Positions 54,499 through 63,636 of a stretch of DNA of 64,000 nucleotides are shown here, in pieces. The notes below the pieces were generated by a model. The model was not told where the DNA came from, made no database searches, and was given only the letters and a program-made list of their open reading frames with translations. Position numbers and translations under genes: made by a program. Where the stretch lies: positions 186,001-250,000 of the forward strand of contig NZ_QWBU01000002.1 in NCBI RefSeq assembly GCF_003432075.1, in the 5' to 3' direction. Numbering within the stretch: the first letter of the stretch is position 1; each line of letters starts with the position of its first letter. The stretch comes from Shinella sp. WSJ-2. GTDB taxonomy: Bacteria; Pseudomonadota; Alphaproteobacteria; Rhizobiales; Rhizobiaceae.

Positions 54499-55116
54499 AT
54501 GGCACGAATGATTGGTGCGAAGGCTGGGGCGGCGGCGTTTTTTGCTCTGCTCATTTCTTCTTCCTCGGCTTTCACGGCGCCCGCGTCGGCCCTGTCCATG
54601 AAGACAGGCAGCGTGACCTCACAGCCGATCGGCCATTACGAATTCTGCCAGACCAACAAATCCGAATGCCAGGCTGGCGTGCGCAATCAGGCGCCCGCCA
54701 AGGTCACGGAATTCGGCTGGTCGGTCGTTCGCCAGATCAATGCCGACGTCAACCGCGACATCACGCCGATGACGGACAAGGAATTGCACGGCCGCGACGA
54801 ATTCTGGTCCTATCCCGATGGCGCCGGCGACTGCGAGGATTTCGTTCTCCTGAAGCGCAAGAAGCTGATGGAAAAGGGCTTTGCCGTCGGCGACCTGCTG
54901 ATCACCGTCGTGCGCAAGCCGGATGGTGAAGGCCATGCCGTGCTGACGTTGCGCACAACGCAGGGCGATTTCATCCTCGACAACCTCAACAACGAGGTCA
55001 AACTCTGGACGACGACGCCCTACCGCTTCCTGAAGCGCCAGGCCTCGTTCCATGCCGGCCGCTGGGTCTCCATCGAAAACGGCGATGCCGTCATGGTGTC
55101 GTCGGTCGGCCAGTAA
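54499..55116 (+). CDS. transglutaminase-like cysteine peptidase (BTLCP)
   Basis: A 205-residue exported protein with a signal peptide (KAGAAAFFALLISSSSAFTA, cleavage after about residue 32) and a bacterial transglutaminase-like domain. The triad is Cys in GAGDCEDFVLLK (about 111), His in GEGHAVLTLR and Asp in FILDNLNNEV. Relatives such as LapG cleave adhesins in response to c-di-GMP, but here no LapD partner is adjacent. The start at 54499 precedes the signal peptide. A strong terminator follows. Confidence 0.9.
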   Translation: MARMIGAKAGAAAFFALLISSSSAFTAPASALSMKTGSVTSQPIGHYEFCQTNKSECQAGVRNQAPAKVTEFGWSVVRQINADVNRDITPMTDKELHGRDEFWSYPDGAGDCEDFVLLKRKKLMEKGFAVGDLLITVVRKPDGEGHAVLTLRTTQGDFILDNLNNEVKLWTTTPYRFLKRQASFHAGRWVSIENGDAVMVSSVGQ

Positions 55117-55143
55117 CCACATTTTTCCGGCGGGGGGCTGCCG

Positions 55144-55175
55144 AAAGGCCGCGGAGAGATCCGCGGCCTTTTTGT
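55144..55175 (+). terminator. terminator of the transglutaminase-like gene
   Basis: AAAGGCCGCGGA (55144-55155), loop GAGA, TCCGCGGCCTTT (55160-55171), then TTGTTTGG. Twelve paired bases; a strong rho-independent terminator. Confidence 0.95.
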
Positions 55176-55227
55176 TTGGTGTCGGTATTTCCGGGCACGC
55201 CCTTTCATGCCTGGCCGGCAGATGGTC

Positions 55228-56304
<1,077 letters not shown>

Positions 56305-56355
56305 TTAATCTAGGGCGCGATGCTTCCGCTGAAAATGGATGCAAAAGCCAATGGC

Positions 56356-56376
56356 TTGTTCTATCTGTTGGAACAA
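56356..56376. promoter_or_regulatory. dyad TTGTTC-N9-GAACAA at the LysR start
   Basis: A 6-bp inverted repeat (56356-56361 and 56371-56376) with nine bases between; the last base is the A of the LysR ATG at 56376. It could be the autoregulatory site in the AKR/LysR gap. Confidence 0.45.
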
Positions 56377-57266
56377 TGAACCGGACCCAGCTTTCCCAAC
56401 TCGCCGTATTGGCCATCGTCGCCGAGGTGCGCAGTTTCCGCAATGCGGCGGCCACGCTCGGCATCGCGCCCTCGGCCGTCAGCCATGCCGTCACCGCGCT
56501 GGAGGCGAGCCTCGGCGTGCGGCTGATCGCCCGCACCACCCGCAGCGTCGCGCCGACGGAGGAGGGGCGGCAATTGCTCGACACGCTGGCGCCGGCGCTG
56601 GCTGATATCGACGCCGCCATGGAGGCGCTGGCCGAGCGGCAGACCCGGCCCGCCGGGCCGCTGCGCATCACCATGCCGCTGATCGCGGCGGAAGACATCG
56701 TCATGCCGCGCCTCGGCGCTTTCCTTTTGGAATATCCAGAGATCGAGCTGGAATTGCGCACCGACGACCGCTTCGAGGATATCGTCGAAAAGGGGTTCGA
56801 TGCGGGGCTGCGGCTCGGCGAGCATCTGGAGGCGGATATGATCGCGGTCCGGGCGAGTGGCCCGTGGCGCGGCCTCGTCGTCGGCGCACCGGCCTATTTC
56901 GAAAAACATCCGAGGCCGCTTCAGCCGCGCGATCTCATGCAGCACCGCTGCATCCGTCGCCGCTTTTCCAGCGGCCGCATCTACCGCTGGGAGTTGGAGA
57001 AGGACGGACGTCTGGTGACGGTGGATGTATCGGGGCCGCTGATCGTCTCCGACCAGCGGCTGATGCGCGCCGCCGCGATGGATGGTGCGGGCCTCGCCTA
57101 TGTCTTCGACCAGCGGGTGACCGAGGATATCGCCGCCGGCCGGCTGGTGGCTGTGCTGGAAGACTGGTGCCCCGCCTTCGACGGTTTCTCGATCTACTAT
57201 CCCTCACGCCGCCAGATGCGCCCGGCCTTGCGCGCCTTCGTCGATTTCTTTCGCTACAGAAATTAG
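56376..57266 (+). CDS. LysR-family regulator
   Basis: A 296-residue LysR protein with the winged helix at about 5-65 (LAVLAIVAEVRSFRNAAATLG, SAVSHAVTALEASLGVRL) and a CrgA-like effector domain (GPLRITMPLIAAEDIVMPRLG, GFDAGLRLGEHLEADMIAV). The CrgA subgroup commonly regulates a divergent oxidoreductase, here the aldo/keto reductase at 55228. Its end overlaps the GNAT gene by four bases. Confidence 0.92.
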   Translation: MNRTQLSQLAVLAIVAEVRSFRNAAATLGIAPSAVSHAVTALEASLGVRLIARTTRSVAPTEEGRQLLDTLAPALADIDAAMEALAERQTRPAGPLRITMPLIAAEDIVMPRLGAFLLEYPEIELELRTDDRFEDIVEKGFDAGLRLGEHLEADMIAVRASGPWRGLVVGAPAYFEKHPRPLQPRDLMQHRCIRRRFSSGRIYRWELEKDGRLVTVDVSGPLIVSDQRLMRAAAMDGAGLAYVFDQRVTEDIAAGRLVAVLEDWCPAFDGFSIYYPSRRQMRPALRAFVDFFRYRN

Positions 57267-57706
57267 GTCGTCAGCCGGTAGCGAATGTGCTCGTCCGTTT
57301 CGACATAACTGTCATAGAGCTTCCGGGCGCGGGCGTTGTCCTGCGCGGTGTGCCAGTAGATGCCGCTCCAGCCGTGGCGTTTCGAGATCGCGATGAGATC
57401 GTCGATCAGTGCCCGGCCGGCGCCCTTGCCGCGCACCGTGCCATCGACGAAGAGGTCTTCAAGATAGCCTTCCGGCGCGATGCTCCAGGTCGAGTCGTGA
57501 TAGTGGTGGATGGCGAAGCCGATCACCGCGCCGTCCTCTTCGGCAAGGCGCATCGCCATGCGGGAGCCGGGATCGAGGATGCGCGCCCAGGTGAAGGCGG
57601 TCACTTCCTCGGCCACGTCGGTCTTGTAGAAGGCGAGATAGCCGGCCCAGAGTTTGCGCCAGGCCGCTTCATCGCTTTCCAGTGGATCGCGGATAATAAG
57701 GGCCAT
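57263..57706 (-). CDS. GNAT-family N-acetyltransferase
   Basis: A 147-residue GNAT protein. The acetyl-CoA loop is VDGTVRGKGAGRALIDDL (Q/RxxGxG/A form), preceded by the beta strands GAVIGFAIHHYHDSTW and LEDLFV. IRDPLESDEAAWRKLW is the usual first strand and helix. It follows the aldo/keto reductase stop by one base, so they are co-transcribed. Acceptor substrate unknown. Confidence 0.92.
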   Translation of the reverse strand: MALIIRDPLESDEAAWRKLWAGYLAFYKTDVAEEVTAFTWARILDPGSRMAMRLAEEDGAVIGFAIHHYHDSTWSIAPEGYLEDLFVDGTVRGKGAGRALIDDLIAISKRHGWSGIYWHTAQDNARARKLYDSYVETDEHIRYRLTT

Positions 57707-57707
57707 G

Positions 57708-58658
57708 TCAGGCTCCTGCCGCGTCAAGGGCGGCAATCTGCTCGGCCGAGAGCGACAATGCCGCCGCCTTCATCAGGCTTTCGAGTTGGGAGAGGCTGGT
57801 GGCGCTGGCGATCGGCGCGGTGACGGCGGGTTTCGCCATCAGCCAGGCAAGCGAGATTTCGGCGGGCGTCGCGCCCGTCTCCTCCACCACCCGGTCGAGT
57901 GCGGCCACGATGCGCAGGCCGCGGTCGTCGAGATAGCGCGCCACATCCTCGCCGCGCGCCCTGCCTTCGGTATCGGCCGCCGTGCGGTACTTGCCGGTCA
58001 GGAAGCCGGAGGCGAGGCTGAAATAGGTGATGACGCCGAGATTTTCCTTCCGGCAAAGATCGGCCAGCGCGCCCTCGAAGCCGGCACGGTCATAGAGATT
58101 GTATTCCGGCTGCAGCGCGGCGTAACGCGGCAGGCCCGCCGCGTCGGCGGCATCGAAGGAGGCCTGCAGCTGGCCGGCATCGAGGTTGGAGGCACCGAAG
58201 GCGCGCACCTTGCCCGCCTTGACGAGGCCGGCGTGGGCTTCCAGCGTTTCCTCATAGGGTGTTTCCGGATCGGGCCAGTGCGAGAGATAGAGGTCGATGT
58301 GATCCGTCTGGAGCCGGCGCAGCGAGTTTTCAACCTCTTCGACGATCCACGACTTGCGCAGATCACGCCGCCCCTGGCCCATGTCGGAGCCGACCTTGGT
58401 GATGATGACCACCTTGTCGCGCGACAGGCCCGAGCGCTTCAGCCATTTGCCGATAACCGTCTCGGATTCACCGCCCTGGTTGCCCGGCGCCCAACTGGAA
58501 TAGACGTCGGCCGTGTCGATGGCGTTGAAGCCGGCGCCGGTGAAGGCGTCCAGAAGATCGAAGGAGGTCTTCTCGTCGGCTGTCCAGCCGAAGACGTTGC
58601 CGCCGAAGACGAGGGGCGCGATGGAAAGGCCGGTCCGGCCGAGGGAACGAAACTGCAT
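57708..58658 (-). CDS. aldo/keto reductase
   Basis: A 316-residue NADPH-dependent aldo/keto reductase. Catalytic Asp and Tyr lie in [13 protein letters not shown], Lys in [10 protein letters not shown] and His in [28 protein letters not shown] binds the cofactor. It is of the YajO/YhdN type and distinct from the one at 55228. Starts at 58658 with a GGAAG site. Heads a two-gene unit with the GNAT gene and diverges from the Gfo/Idh/MocA gene. Confidence 0.93.
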   Translation of the reverse strand: MQFRSLGRTGLSIAPLVFGGNVFGWTADEKTSFDLLDAFTGAGFNAIDTADVYSSWAPGNQGGESETVIGKWLKRSGLSRDKVVIITKVGSDMGQGRRDLRKSWIVEEVENSLRRLQTDHIDLYLSHWPDPETPYEETLEAHAGLVKAGKVRAFGASNLDAGQLQASFDAADAAGLPRYAALQPEYNLYDRAGFEGALADLCRKENLGVITYFSLASGFLTGKYRTAADTEGRARGEDVARYLDDRGLRIVAALDRVVEETGATPAEISLAWLMAKPAVTAPIASATSLSQLESLMKAAALSLSAEQIAALDAAGA

Positions 58659-58816
58659 GGGCTTCCTCCAAGGGATACGTGCTGAAATGTTCTTGCAGCA
58701 TAGGCCGGGTGCGCCCGCTTTGCACGCTGCCAGGCAAGGCATTTTTTGCGAGCGTCCACGCTTGCGAGGAACGTACCTCGCGAATAGTCTTCGGGCCAAA
58801 TCAAGGAGACATCGCC

Positions 58817-59803
58817 ATGCTGCGTTTCGGAATTCTGTCGACGGCCAAGATCGGCCGCGAGCTCGTCGTGCCGGCCATCCAGGATGCGGAAAACTGCGTC
58901 GTGACGGCCATTGCCAGCCGCGACCTCGCCAAGGCCCGCGCCATGGCCGACCGGTTTTCCGTGCCGCATGCCTTCGGCTCCTACGAGGAGATGCTGGCCT
59001 CCGACACGATCGATGCCGTCTACATCCCGCTGCCGACCTCGCAGCATGTGGAATGGACGATCAAGGCGGCGGATGCCGGCAAACACGTGCTCTGCGAAAA
59101 GCCGATCGCGCTCAATGCCGGCGAGATCGATGCGCTGATTGCCGCGCGCGACCGCAACAAGGTGCTGATTTCGGAAGCCTTCATGGTCACCTACAGCCCC
59201 GTCTGGCGCAAGGTGCGCTCGCTTCTGGCCGAGGGTGCCATCGGCAAGCTGCGCCACGTGCAGGGCGTCTTCACCTATTACAACCGCGACCCAGGCAACA
59301 TGCGCAACGTGCCGTCGCTCGGCGGCGGCGGCCTGCCGGATATCGGCGTCTATCCGACGATCACCACGCGTTTCGTCACCGGCAAGGAGGCGATCCGAGT
59401 GCAGGCGAGTACGGACCGCGATCCGGAATTCGGCACGGACATCTATTCGAGCGTGCGCGCAGATTTCGGCGATTTCGAACTGTCCTTCTACATCTCGACG
59501 CAGCTCGCCCATCGCCAGGTCATGGTCTTCCACGGCGACAAGGGCTTCATCGAGGTGAAATCGCCCTTCAATGCCGACCGCTACGGCGCGGAGGAAATCG
59601 AGCTGACCAATGCCTCGCATAGCGAGAGCCAGCATTTCCGCTTCCAGGATGCGCGCCAGTACAAGCGCGAGGCCGAAGCCTTCACCAAGGCTGCGCTCGG
59701 CGAAAACGAAGAGGTGGTGACACTGGAGAGCTCGGTCGAGAACCAGAAGCTCATCGACGCCATCTACCGCGCCAGCGAGAAGGACGGCTGGGAGGCGGTC
59801 TGA
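58817..59803 (+). CDS. Gfo/Idh/MocA-family oxidoreductase
   Basis: A 328-residue NAD(P)-dependent sugar or inositol dehydrogenase-like protein. The Rossmann start is [20 protein letters not shown] with [13 protein letters not shown]; the conserved Lys is in [11 protein letters not shown] (EKP motif) and the catalytic His/Asp region is [22 protein letters not shown] precedes the ATG at 58817. It diverges from an aldo/keto reductase, fitting sugar redox metabolism. The substrate is not predictable. Confidence 0.93.
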   Translation: MLRFGILSTAKIGRELVVPAIQDAENCVVTAIASRDLAKARAMADRFSVPHAFGSYEEMLASDTIDAVYIPLPTSQHVEWTIKAADAGKHVLCEKPIALNAGEIDALIAARDRNKVLISEAFMVTYSPVWRKVRSLLAEGAIGKLRHVQGVFTYYNRDPGNMRNVPSLGGGGLPDIGVYPTITTRFVTGKEAIRVQASTDRDPEFGTDIYSSVRADFGDFELSFYISTQLAHRQVMVFHGDKGFIEVKSPFNADRYGAEEIELTNASHSESQHFRFQDARQYKREAEAFTKAALGENEEVVTLESSVENQKLIDAIYRASEKDGWEAV

Positions 59804-59819
59804 GGCCGGCCCCTGAAAC

Positions 59820-60164
59820 TCAGAACAGCGTTTCGTAGATGTCCGGCTTGAAGCCGGCGGTGAGCGCCCCGTCGCGATCGAGCATGGGGCGCTTGATCAT
59901 CGAGGGCTGGGCGAGCATGAAGGTGATCGCCTTCTTCGCGTCGAGGTTCTGCTTGTCTTCATCCGGCAGGGCGCGGAAGGTGGTGCCGGCGCGGTTCAGC
60001 ACCGTCTCCCAGCCGAGCGCGTCGACGAAGCGCTTCAGGCTCTTTTCGTCGATACCTTCCGCCTTGTAGTCGTGAAACGTGTAGGCGATGCCCTTGGTGT
60101 CGAGCCAGGTGCGCGCCTTCTTCATGGTGTCGCAGTTCTTGATGCCGTAGATCGTGACCGTCAC
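59820..60164 (-). CDS. ArsC-like (YffB/Spx) protein
   Basis: A 114-residue thioredoxin-fold protein of the ArsC family. TIYGIKNCDTMKKARTWLD carries the N-terminal Cys11; the YffB group has this NCDTMKKA motif and lacks proven arsenate reductase activity. PMLDRDGALTAGFKP is the typical C-terminal segment. The start is GTG at 60164, with AAGGAGAG six bases upstream; the ATG 17 codons earlier has no ribosome site. It is next to, but not overlapping, the YitT gene. Confidence 0.88.
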   Translation of the reverse strand: MTVTIYGIKNCDTMKKARTWLDTKGIAYTFHDYKAEGIDEKSLKRFVDALGWETVLNRAGTTFRALPDEDKQNLDAKKAITFMLAQPSMIKRPMLDRDGALTAGFKPDIYETLF

Positions 60165-60211
60165 GTGTCTCTCCTTCAATGCCGTGCCGCCTTCATAAGC
60201 CGGCAAAACGG

Positions 60212-60832
60212 TCACGTCACCCCGAGATAGCGGCCGGGGCGGTGATTGATGGCGAGCGTCATGTTGACGACGACGGCGCCGAGCACGGAGAGCGCAAGCC
60301 GGTCGAGCGGGATGACGAAATAGGCGGCGGCGAGGATGGCGAGATCGACGGCCATCTGGAAATAGCCGGCGCGCAGGCCGAAACGATCCTGCAGATAGAT
60401 CGCCAGCACGTTGATGCCGCCAAGGCCGGTGCGGTGGCGGAAGAGGATGAGCAGGCCGGTGCCCGACAGCGCGCCGCCCATGACCGCCGCATAGAGCGGA
60501 TCGAGATGGGAGAAGCTGATGAGCTCTGACGTTAGCCGGCTAAAGATGGAAACCAGCGTGACGGCGGCGAAGGTGCGCAGCGTGAAGGCCCAGCCGAGTT
60601 TTTTGACGGCGAGGATATAGAAGGGCAGGTTGACGGCGAAGAACAGCCACCAGAAACCGATGCCACCAGCATATTGCAGGAGGAGTGCCAGGCCCGCCGT
60701 GCTGCCGGCGAGCAGCACCGCCTTGGTATAGATGACCACGCCGAGCGCCACGAACAGCGTGCCGATGACGATGGCAATAAGATCCTCATAGGCGGAGTGG
60801 CCCTCCGCCTGGCTGGCAGGTTCGACGGACAT
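60212..60832 (-). CDS. YitT-family membrane protein
   Basis: A 206-residue protein with five or six hydrophobic helices. LIAIVIGTLFVALGVVIYTKAV and GSTAGLALLLQYAGGIGFWWLFFAVNLPFY (quoted in part: STAGLALLLQY, FFAVNLPFY) and RTGLGGINVLAIYLQDRFG are the DUF161/YitT pattern. Function is unknown, sometimes suggested to be transport. It lies downstream of the aromatic aminotransferase on the same strand, with a hairpin repeat between. Confidence 0.9.
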   Translation of the reverse strand: MSVEPASQAEGHSAYEDLIAIVIGTLFVALGVVIYTKAVLLAGSTAGLALLLQYAGGIGFWWLFFAVNLPFYILAVKKLGWAFTLRTFAAVTLVSIFSRLTSELISFSHLDPLYAAVMGGALSGTGLLILFRHRTGLGGINVLAIYLQDRFGLRAGYFQMAVDLAILAAAYFVIPLDRLALSVLGAVVVNMTLAINHRPGRYLGVT

Positions 60833-60853
60833 GGTGTCTCTCAGAGTTTGTCA

Positions 60854-60878
60854 GGGAAAAGTGGGAACCGGTTTTCCC
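60854..60878. repeat. small palindromic intergenic element
   Basis: GGGAAAA (60854-60860) pairs with TTTTCCC (60872-60878) around GTGGGAACCGG. I recall this wording as a recurrent intergenic palindrome in Rhizobiaceae. It lies between the aminotransferase and YitT genes and may also attenuate transcription. Confidence 0.5.
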
Positions 60879-60904
60879 GAAAAAACAAACGAAAACAAAA
60901 GAAT

Positions 60905-62074
60905 CTAGAGGCTCAGGAACTTGGCGATGACGTCATCGACCTCCGCCGTCTTCAGGCCGGCAATGTTGATGCGGCCCGAGGTCGGCATGTAGATGGCGTG
61001 CTCGGCGCGCAGCTTCAGCACCTGCGCCTCTTCCAGCGGCAAAAGCGAGAACATACCCTCCTGCTCGCGGATCGACGTCAGCACCTGCCAGCGGCCGGAA
61101 AGCCCGGCGGCGAGCCGCTCGCGGATGGCGGTGACGCGCAGGCGCATCGCCTCGATCTCGGCCATCCAGTCGGCCTTCAGCGCGGCATCACCGAGGATCA
61201 TGCTGACGATGGCCGCGCCATGGTCCGGCGGCATGGAATAGCTGGTGCGGGCAAGTGCGGCGAGATTGCTGCGCACGGAGAGAGCCGTGTCGGCATTGCT
61301 GCAGGCGGCATAGATCGCGCCGGTGCGCTCGCGGTAGAGGCCGAAGGATTTGGAGCAGGAGACGGCGACCAGCGCTTCCGGCACAGCGGTCAGCAGCGTG
61401 CGCAGACCCGCGGCATCCTCGTCGAGGCCGCGGCCATAACCCTGATAGGCGATATCGACGAGCGGCAGCAGGCCCTTTTCGGCGATGAGCGCGGAGACGG
61501 CGCGCCACTGGTCGTCCGAAAGATTCGCGCCGGTCGGGTTGTGGCAGCTCGCATGCAGCAGCACGGCGTCGCCGGGGGCAGCACCGCCGAGCGCTTCCAT
61601 CATGCGGTCGAACTGCACGCTCTGCGCGGGAATGTCGAAGAACGGATAGGTGATGACCTCAAGCCCGGCGGACTTGAAGATGCTGGCATGGTTCGGCCAG
61701 CTCGGCAGGCCGAGCCAGATGCCCTTGGTGCCCATGCGCGCCAGGAGATCGGCGGCAAGGCGCAGCGCGCCGGAACCGCCCGGCGTCTGGAGGGCGGCGG
61801 TGGCGCGGCCGCGGCCGGCGTCTGCCGTCGTCAGCTCCCAGAGCCGGTCGAGGAAGACGGGATCGCCTTCCGGGCCGACATAGGCCTTGGTCGGTTGCGT
61901 CTCGACGAGGCGCTTTTCGGCTTCCTTCACCGCGCGGAAGATCGGCGTGGCGCCCGTTTCGTCGCGATAGACGCCGACGCCGAGATCCACCTTGCCGGCA
62001 CGCTCATCCGCCCGGAAAAGGCCGATCAGGGCAAGCAACGGGTCATCGGGTTGGCGGGTGAGGGCATCGAACAT
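60905..62074 (-). CDS. aromatic/aspartate aminotransferase, TyrB/AspC class
   Basis: A 389-residue class I aminotransferase. LGVGVYRDETGATPI, QTPGGSGALRLAADLL, HNPTGANLSDDQW, LVDIAYQGYGRG and the PLP-lysine motif SCSKSFGLYRERTGA are all intact; the final Arg is in PTSGRINIAGL. The order and spacing fit the TyrB/AspC (alpha-1a) group, acting on aromatic and dicarboxylic amino acids. It diverges from an Lrp-type regulator, its likely controller. Confidence 0.94.
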   Translation of the reverse strand: MFDALTRQPDDPLLALIGLFRADERAGKVDLGVGVYRDETGATPIFRAVKEAEKRLVETQPTKAYVGPEGDPVFLDRLWELTTADAGRGRATAALQTPGGSGALRLAADLLARMGTKGIWLGLPSWPNHASIFKSAGLEVITYPFFDIPAQSVQFDRMMEALGGAAPGDAVLLHASCHNPTGANLSDDQWRAVSALIAEKGLLPLVDIAYQGYGRGLDEDAAGLRTLLTAVPEALVAVSCSKSFGLYRERTGAIYAACSNADTALSVRSNLAALARTSYSMPPDHGAAIVSMILGDAALKADWMAEIEAMRLRVTAIRERLAAGLSGRWQVLTSIREQEGMFSLLPLEEAQVLKLRAEHAIYMPTSGRINIAGLKTAEVDDVIAKFLSL

Positions 62075-62124
62075 AGCCGGGTTCCTGTCTGGGGTTTGTT
62101 TGGAAGTGGTTTAAGTCAAAGCAT

Positions 62125-62180
62125 CCGCAAAATCGACCATGATATTGCGGAGAAAGCGCAAGAAGCTTTTGTCTTCTTGC
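62125..62180. promoter_or_regulatory. two dyads in the aminotransferase/Lrp gap
   Basis: CCGCAA (62125-62130) with TTGCGG (62145-62150), and GCAAGAAG (62158-62165) with CTTCTTGC (62173-62180, 7-base spacer, perfect). Lrp proteins bind such dyads in divergent gaps. Assignment is inferred. Confidence 0.6.
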
Positions 62181-62224
62181 TTCCATTCGCTAGATTGATG
62201 CAGATTTTTGCGGGAGCGCGCGAT

Positions 62225-62704
62225 ATGGACAAAAAGACGGGCGAGGAGGTTGCACTGGACCAGACCGACCGGCGCATCATCCGCCTGCTCGTCGAGGATG
62301 CGGGGCTCTCCAACAACCAGCTGGCGGAAAAGGTCGGCCTGTCGCCCGCGCCGCTGTCGCGGCGCCTCGCGCGGCTGGAGGCGAGCGGCGTCATCCGCCA
62401 CACCGTCATCGTCGATCCGCGCGCCGCCGGCATCGGTTTTCAGGCCTTTCTGGAGGTGACGCTGGAACGGACGGCGCCGAAAGTCGGCGAGCGTTTCATC
62501 GATCTGGTGCGGCGCATGCCCGAGGTCGTCGAATGCCATACGGTGGCCGGCGATTTCGATTTCCTGCTGAAGATCGCCGTGAAGGATGTCGCCGATTACC
62601 GGCGGCTCTTGTGGAGCGAGTTCGAGCGCATCGGCGAGATCAAGACGTTGCGCTCGACCATCCTGCTCGACAGCCCGAAGATGCAGGTCAGCCCGCTGCC
62701 CTGA
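62225..62704 (+). CDS. Lrp/AsnC-family regulator
   Basis: A 159-residue feast/famine regulator. Helix-turn-helix at about 12-60 (DQTDRRIIRLLVEDAGLSNNQ, LSPAPLSRRLARLEASGVI) and RAM ligand domain from about 75 (FQAFLEVTLERTAPKVGERF, VVECHTVAGDFDFLLKIAV). The start at 62225 has GGGAG about 11 bases before; an upstream ATG at 62194-62211 would add an unconserved leader. It diverges from the aromatic aminotransferase, consistent with local control by an amino acid. Confidence 0.92.
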   Translation: MDKKTGEEVALDQTDRRIIRLLVEDAGLSNNQLAEKVGLSPAPLSRRLARLEASGVIRHTVIVDPRAAGIGFQAFLEVTLERTAPKVGERFIDLVRRMPEVVECHTVAGDFDFLLKIAVKDVADYRRLLWSEFERIGEIKTLRSTILLDSPKMQVSPLP

Positions 62705-62763
62705 CGGCGTTTTCCGGAACCTTCTTGCAGTTCCGCGGTTGCCCATGGCGCGGGGCGGCCCAT

Positions 62764-63636
62764 ATGATGCAGAGAACGCACGAGGAAGGACCCTTGGACA
62801 GGAACGCCAGGAACACATCGGCTGCGCTGCTGACGGCCATTCGCAACCGGCGCGGCCACCGGCCGCCGGAGAGCAATCGTCCGGGTGACACCGTCATCGC
62901 CTCCTACAACGTGCACAAATGCATCGGCGTCGACCGGCGTTTCGATCCCGAGCGCACGGCAAGCGTCATCGCGGAGATCGATGCTGACGTCATCGCCATC
63001 CAGGAGGCCGACAAGCGGTTCGGCGAGCGCTCAGGCCTCTTGAAGCTCGATATGCTGGAGCGCGACTGTGGCCTCGTGCCGGTGCCCATTACCGCGCTGT
63101 CGTCGACCGGCCACGGTTGGCACGGCAACATGATCATGATCCGCAAGGGGGCCGTCGGCGGCGTGCGCCAGCTGAAGCTGCCGGGCGTTGAGCCGCGCGG
63201 CGCGCTGGTCGTGACGCTCGATCTGCCCACCGGCAAGCTGCGCCTCGTCGCCGCGCATTTCGGGCTGTTGAAGCGCTCGCGCGAACAGCAGGCCATGGCG
63301 ATCCTCGCTTCCTTGGCGGAAGACGAGGTGATGCCGACCCTGCTGGTCGGCGATCTCAACGAATGGCGTGTTGGGCGAGGCTCGTCGCTTGCCCGCCTGC
63401 ATCCGACCTTCGATCCGGCCTCCGGCGCGGTGCCGAGCTTTCCCTCGCGCTTTCCCGTGCTGGCGCTCGACCGGGCACTCGGCCATCCGCATGATCTCGT
63501 CACATCGGTGGAAGTGCATGATTCTCCGCTCGCTCGCATTGCGTCGGATCACCTGCCGATCAAGGCGCATATCGATTTGAAGGTCGTCTCGGAGCGCTCC
63601 GCCGAGCCTACAGATAGGGCGAGCCAAGCCATGTGA
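62764..63636 (+). CDS. endonuclease/exonuclease/phosphatase-family protein
   Basis: A protein of about 290 residues with the EEP fold. VIASYNVHKCIGVDRRFDPERT contains the Asn metal/phosphate ligand and IAIQEADKRFGERS the Glu; VAAHFGLLKRSREQQ, LVGDLNEWR (Asp/Asn) and SDHLPIKAHI (catalytic Asp-His) complete the site. Such proteins cleave phosphodiesters in DNA or lipids. The start is uncertain: ATG 62764 or 62767 lack good sites, while TTG 62794 has GAGGAAGGA just before it. It overlaps the convergent PLD gene by 29 bp; EEP and PLD genes often pair. Confidence 0.87.
   Translation: MMQRTHEEGPLDRNARNTSAALLTAIRNRRGHRPPESNRPGDTVIASYNVHKCIGVDRRFDPERTASVIAEIDADVIAIQEADKRFGERSGLLKLDMLERDCGLVPVPITALSSTGHGWHGNMIMIRKGAVGGVRQLKLPGVEPRGALVVTLDLPTGKLRLVAAHFGLLKRSREQQAMAILASLAEDEVMPTLLVGDLNEWRVGRGSSLARLHPTFDPASGAVPSFPSRFPVLALDRALGHPHDLVTSVEVHDSPLARIASDHLPIKAHIDLKVVSERSAEPTDRASQAM

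Noticed and set aside
59820-60164. Arsenate reductase for arsenic resistance
   Set aside because: The NCDTMKKA motif is of the YffB group and no arsB, arsH or arsR gene is nearby.
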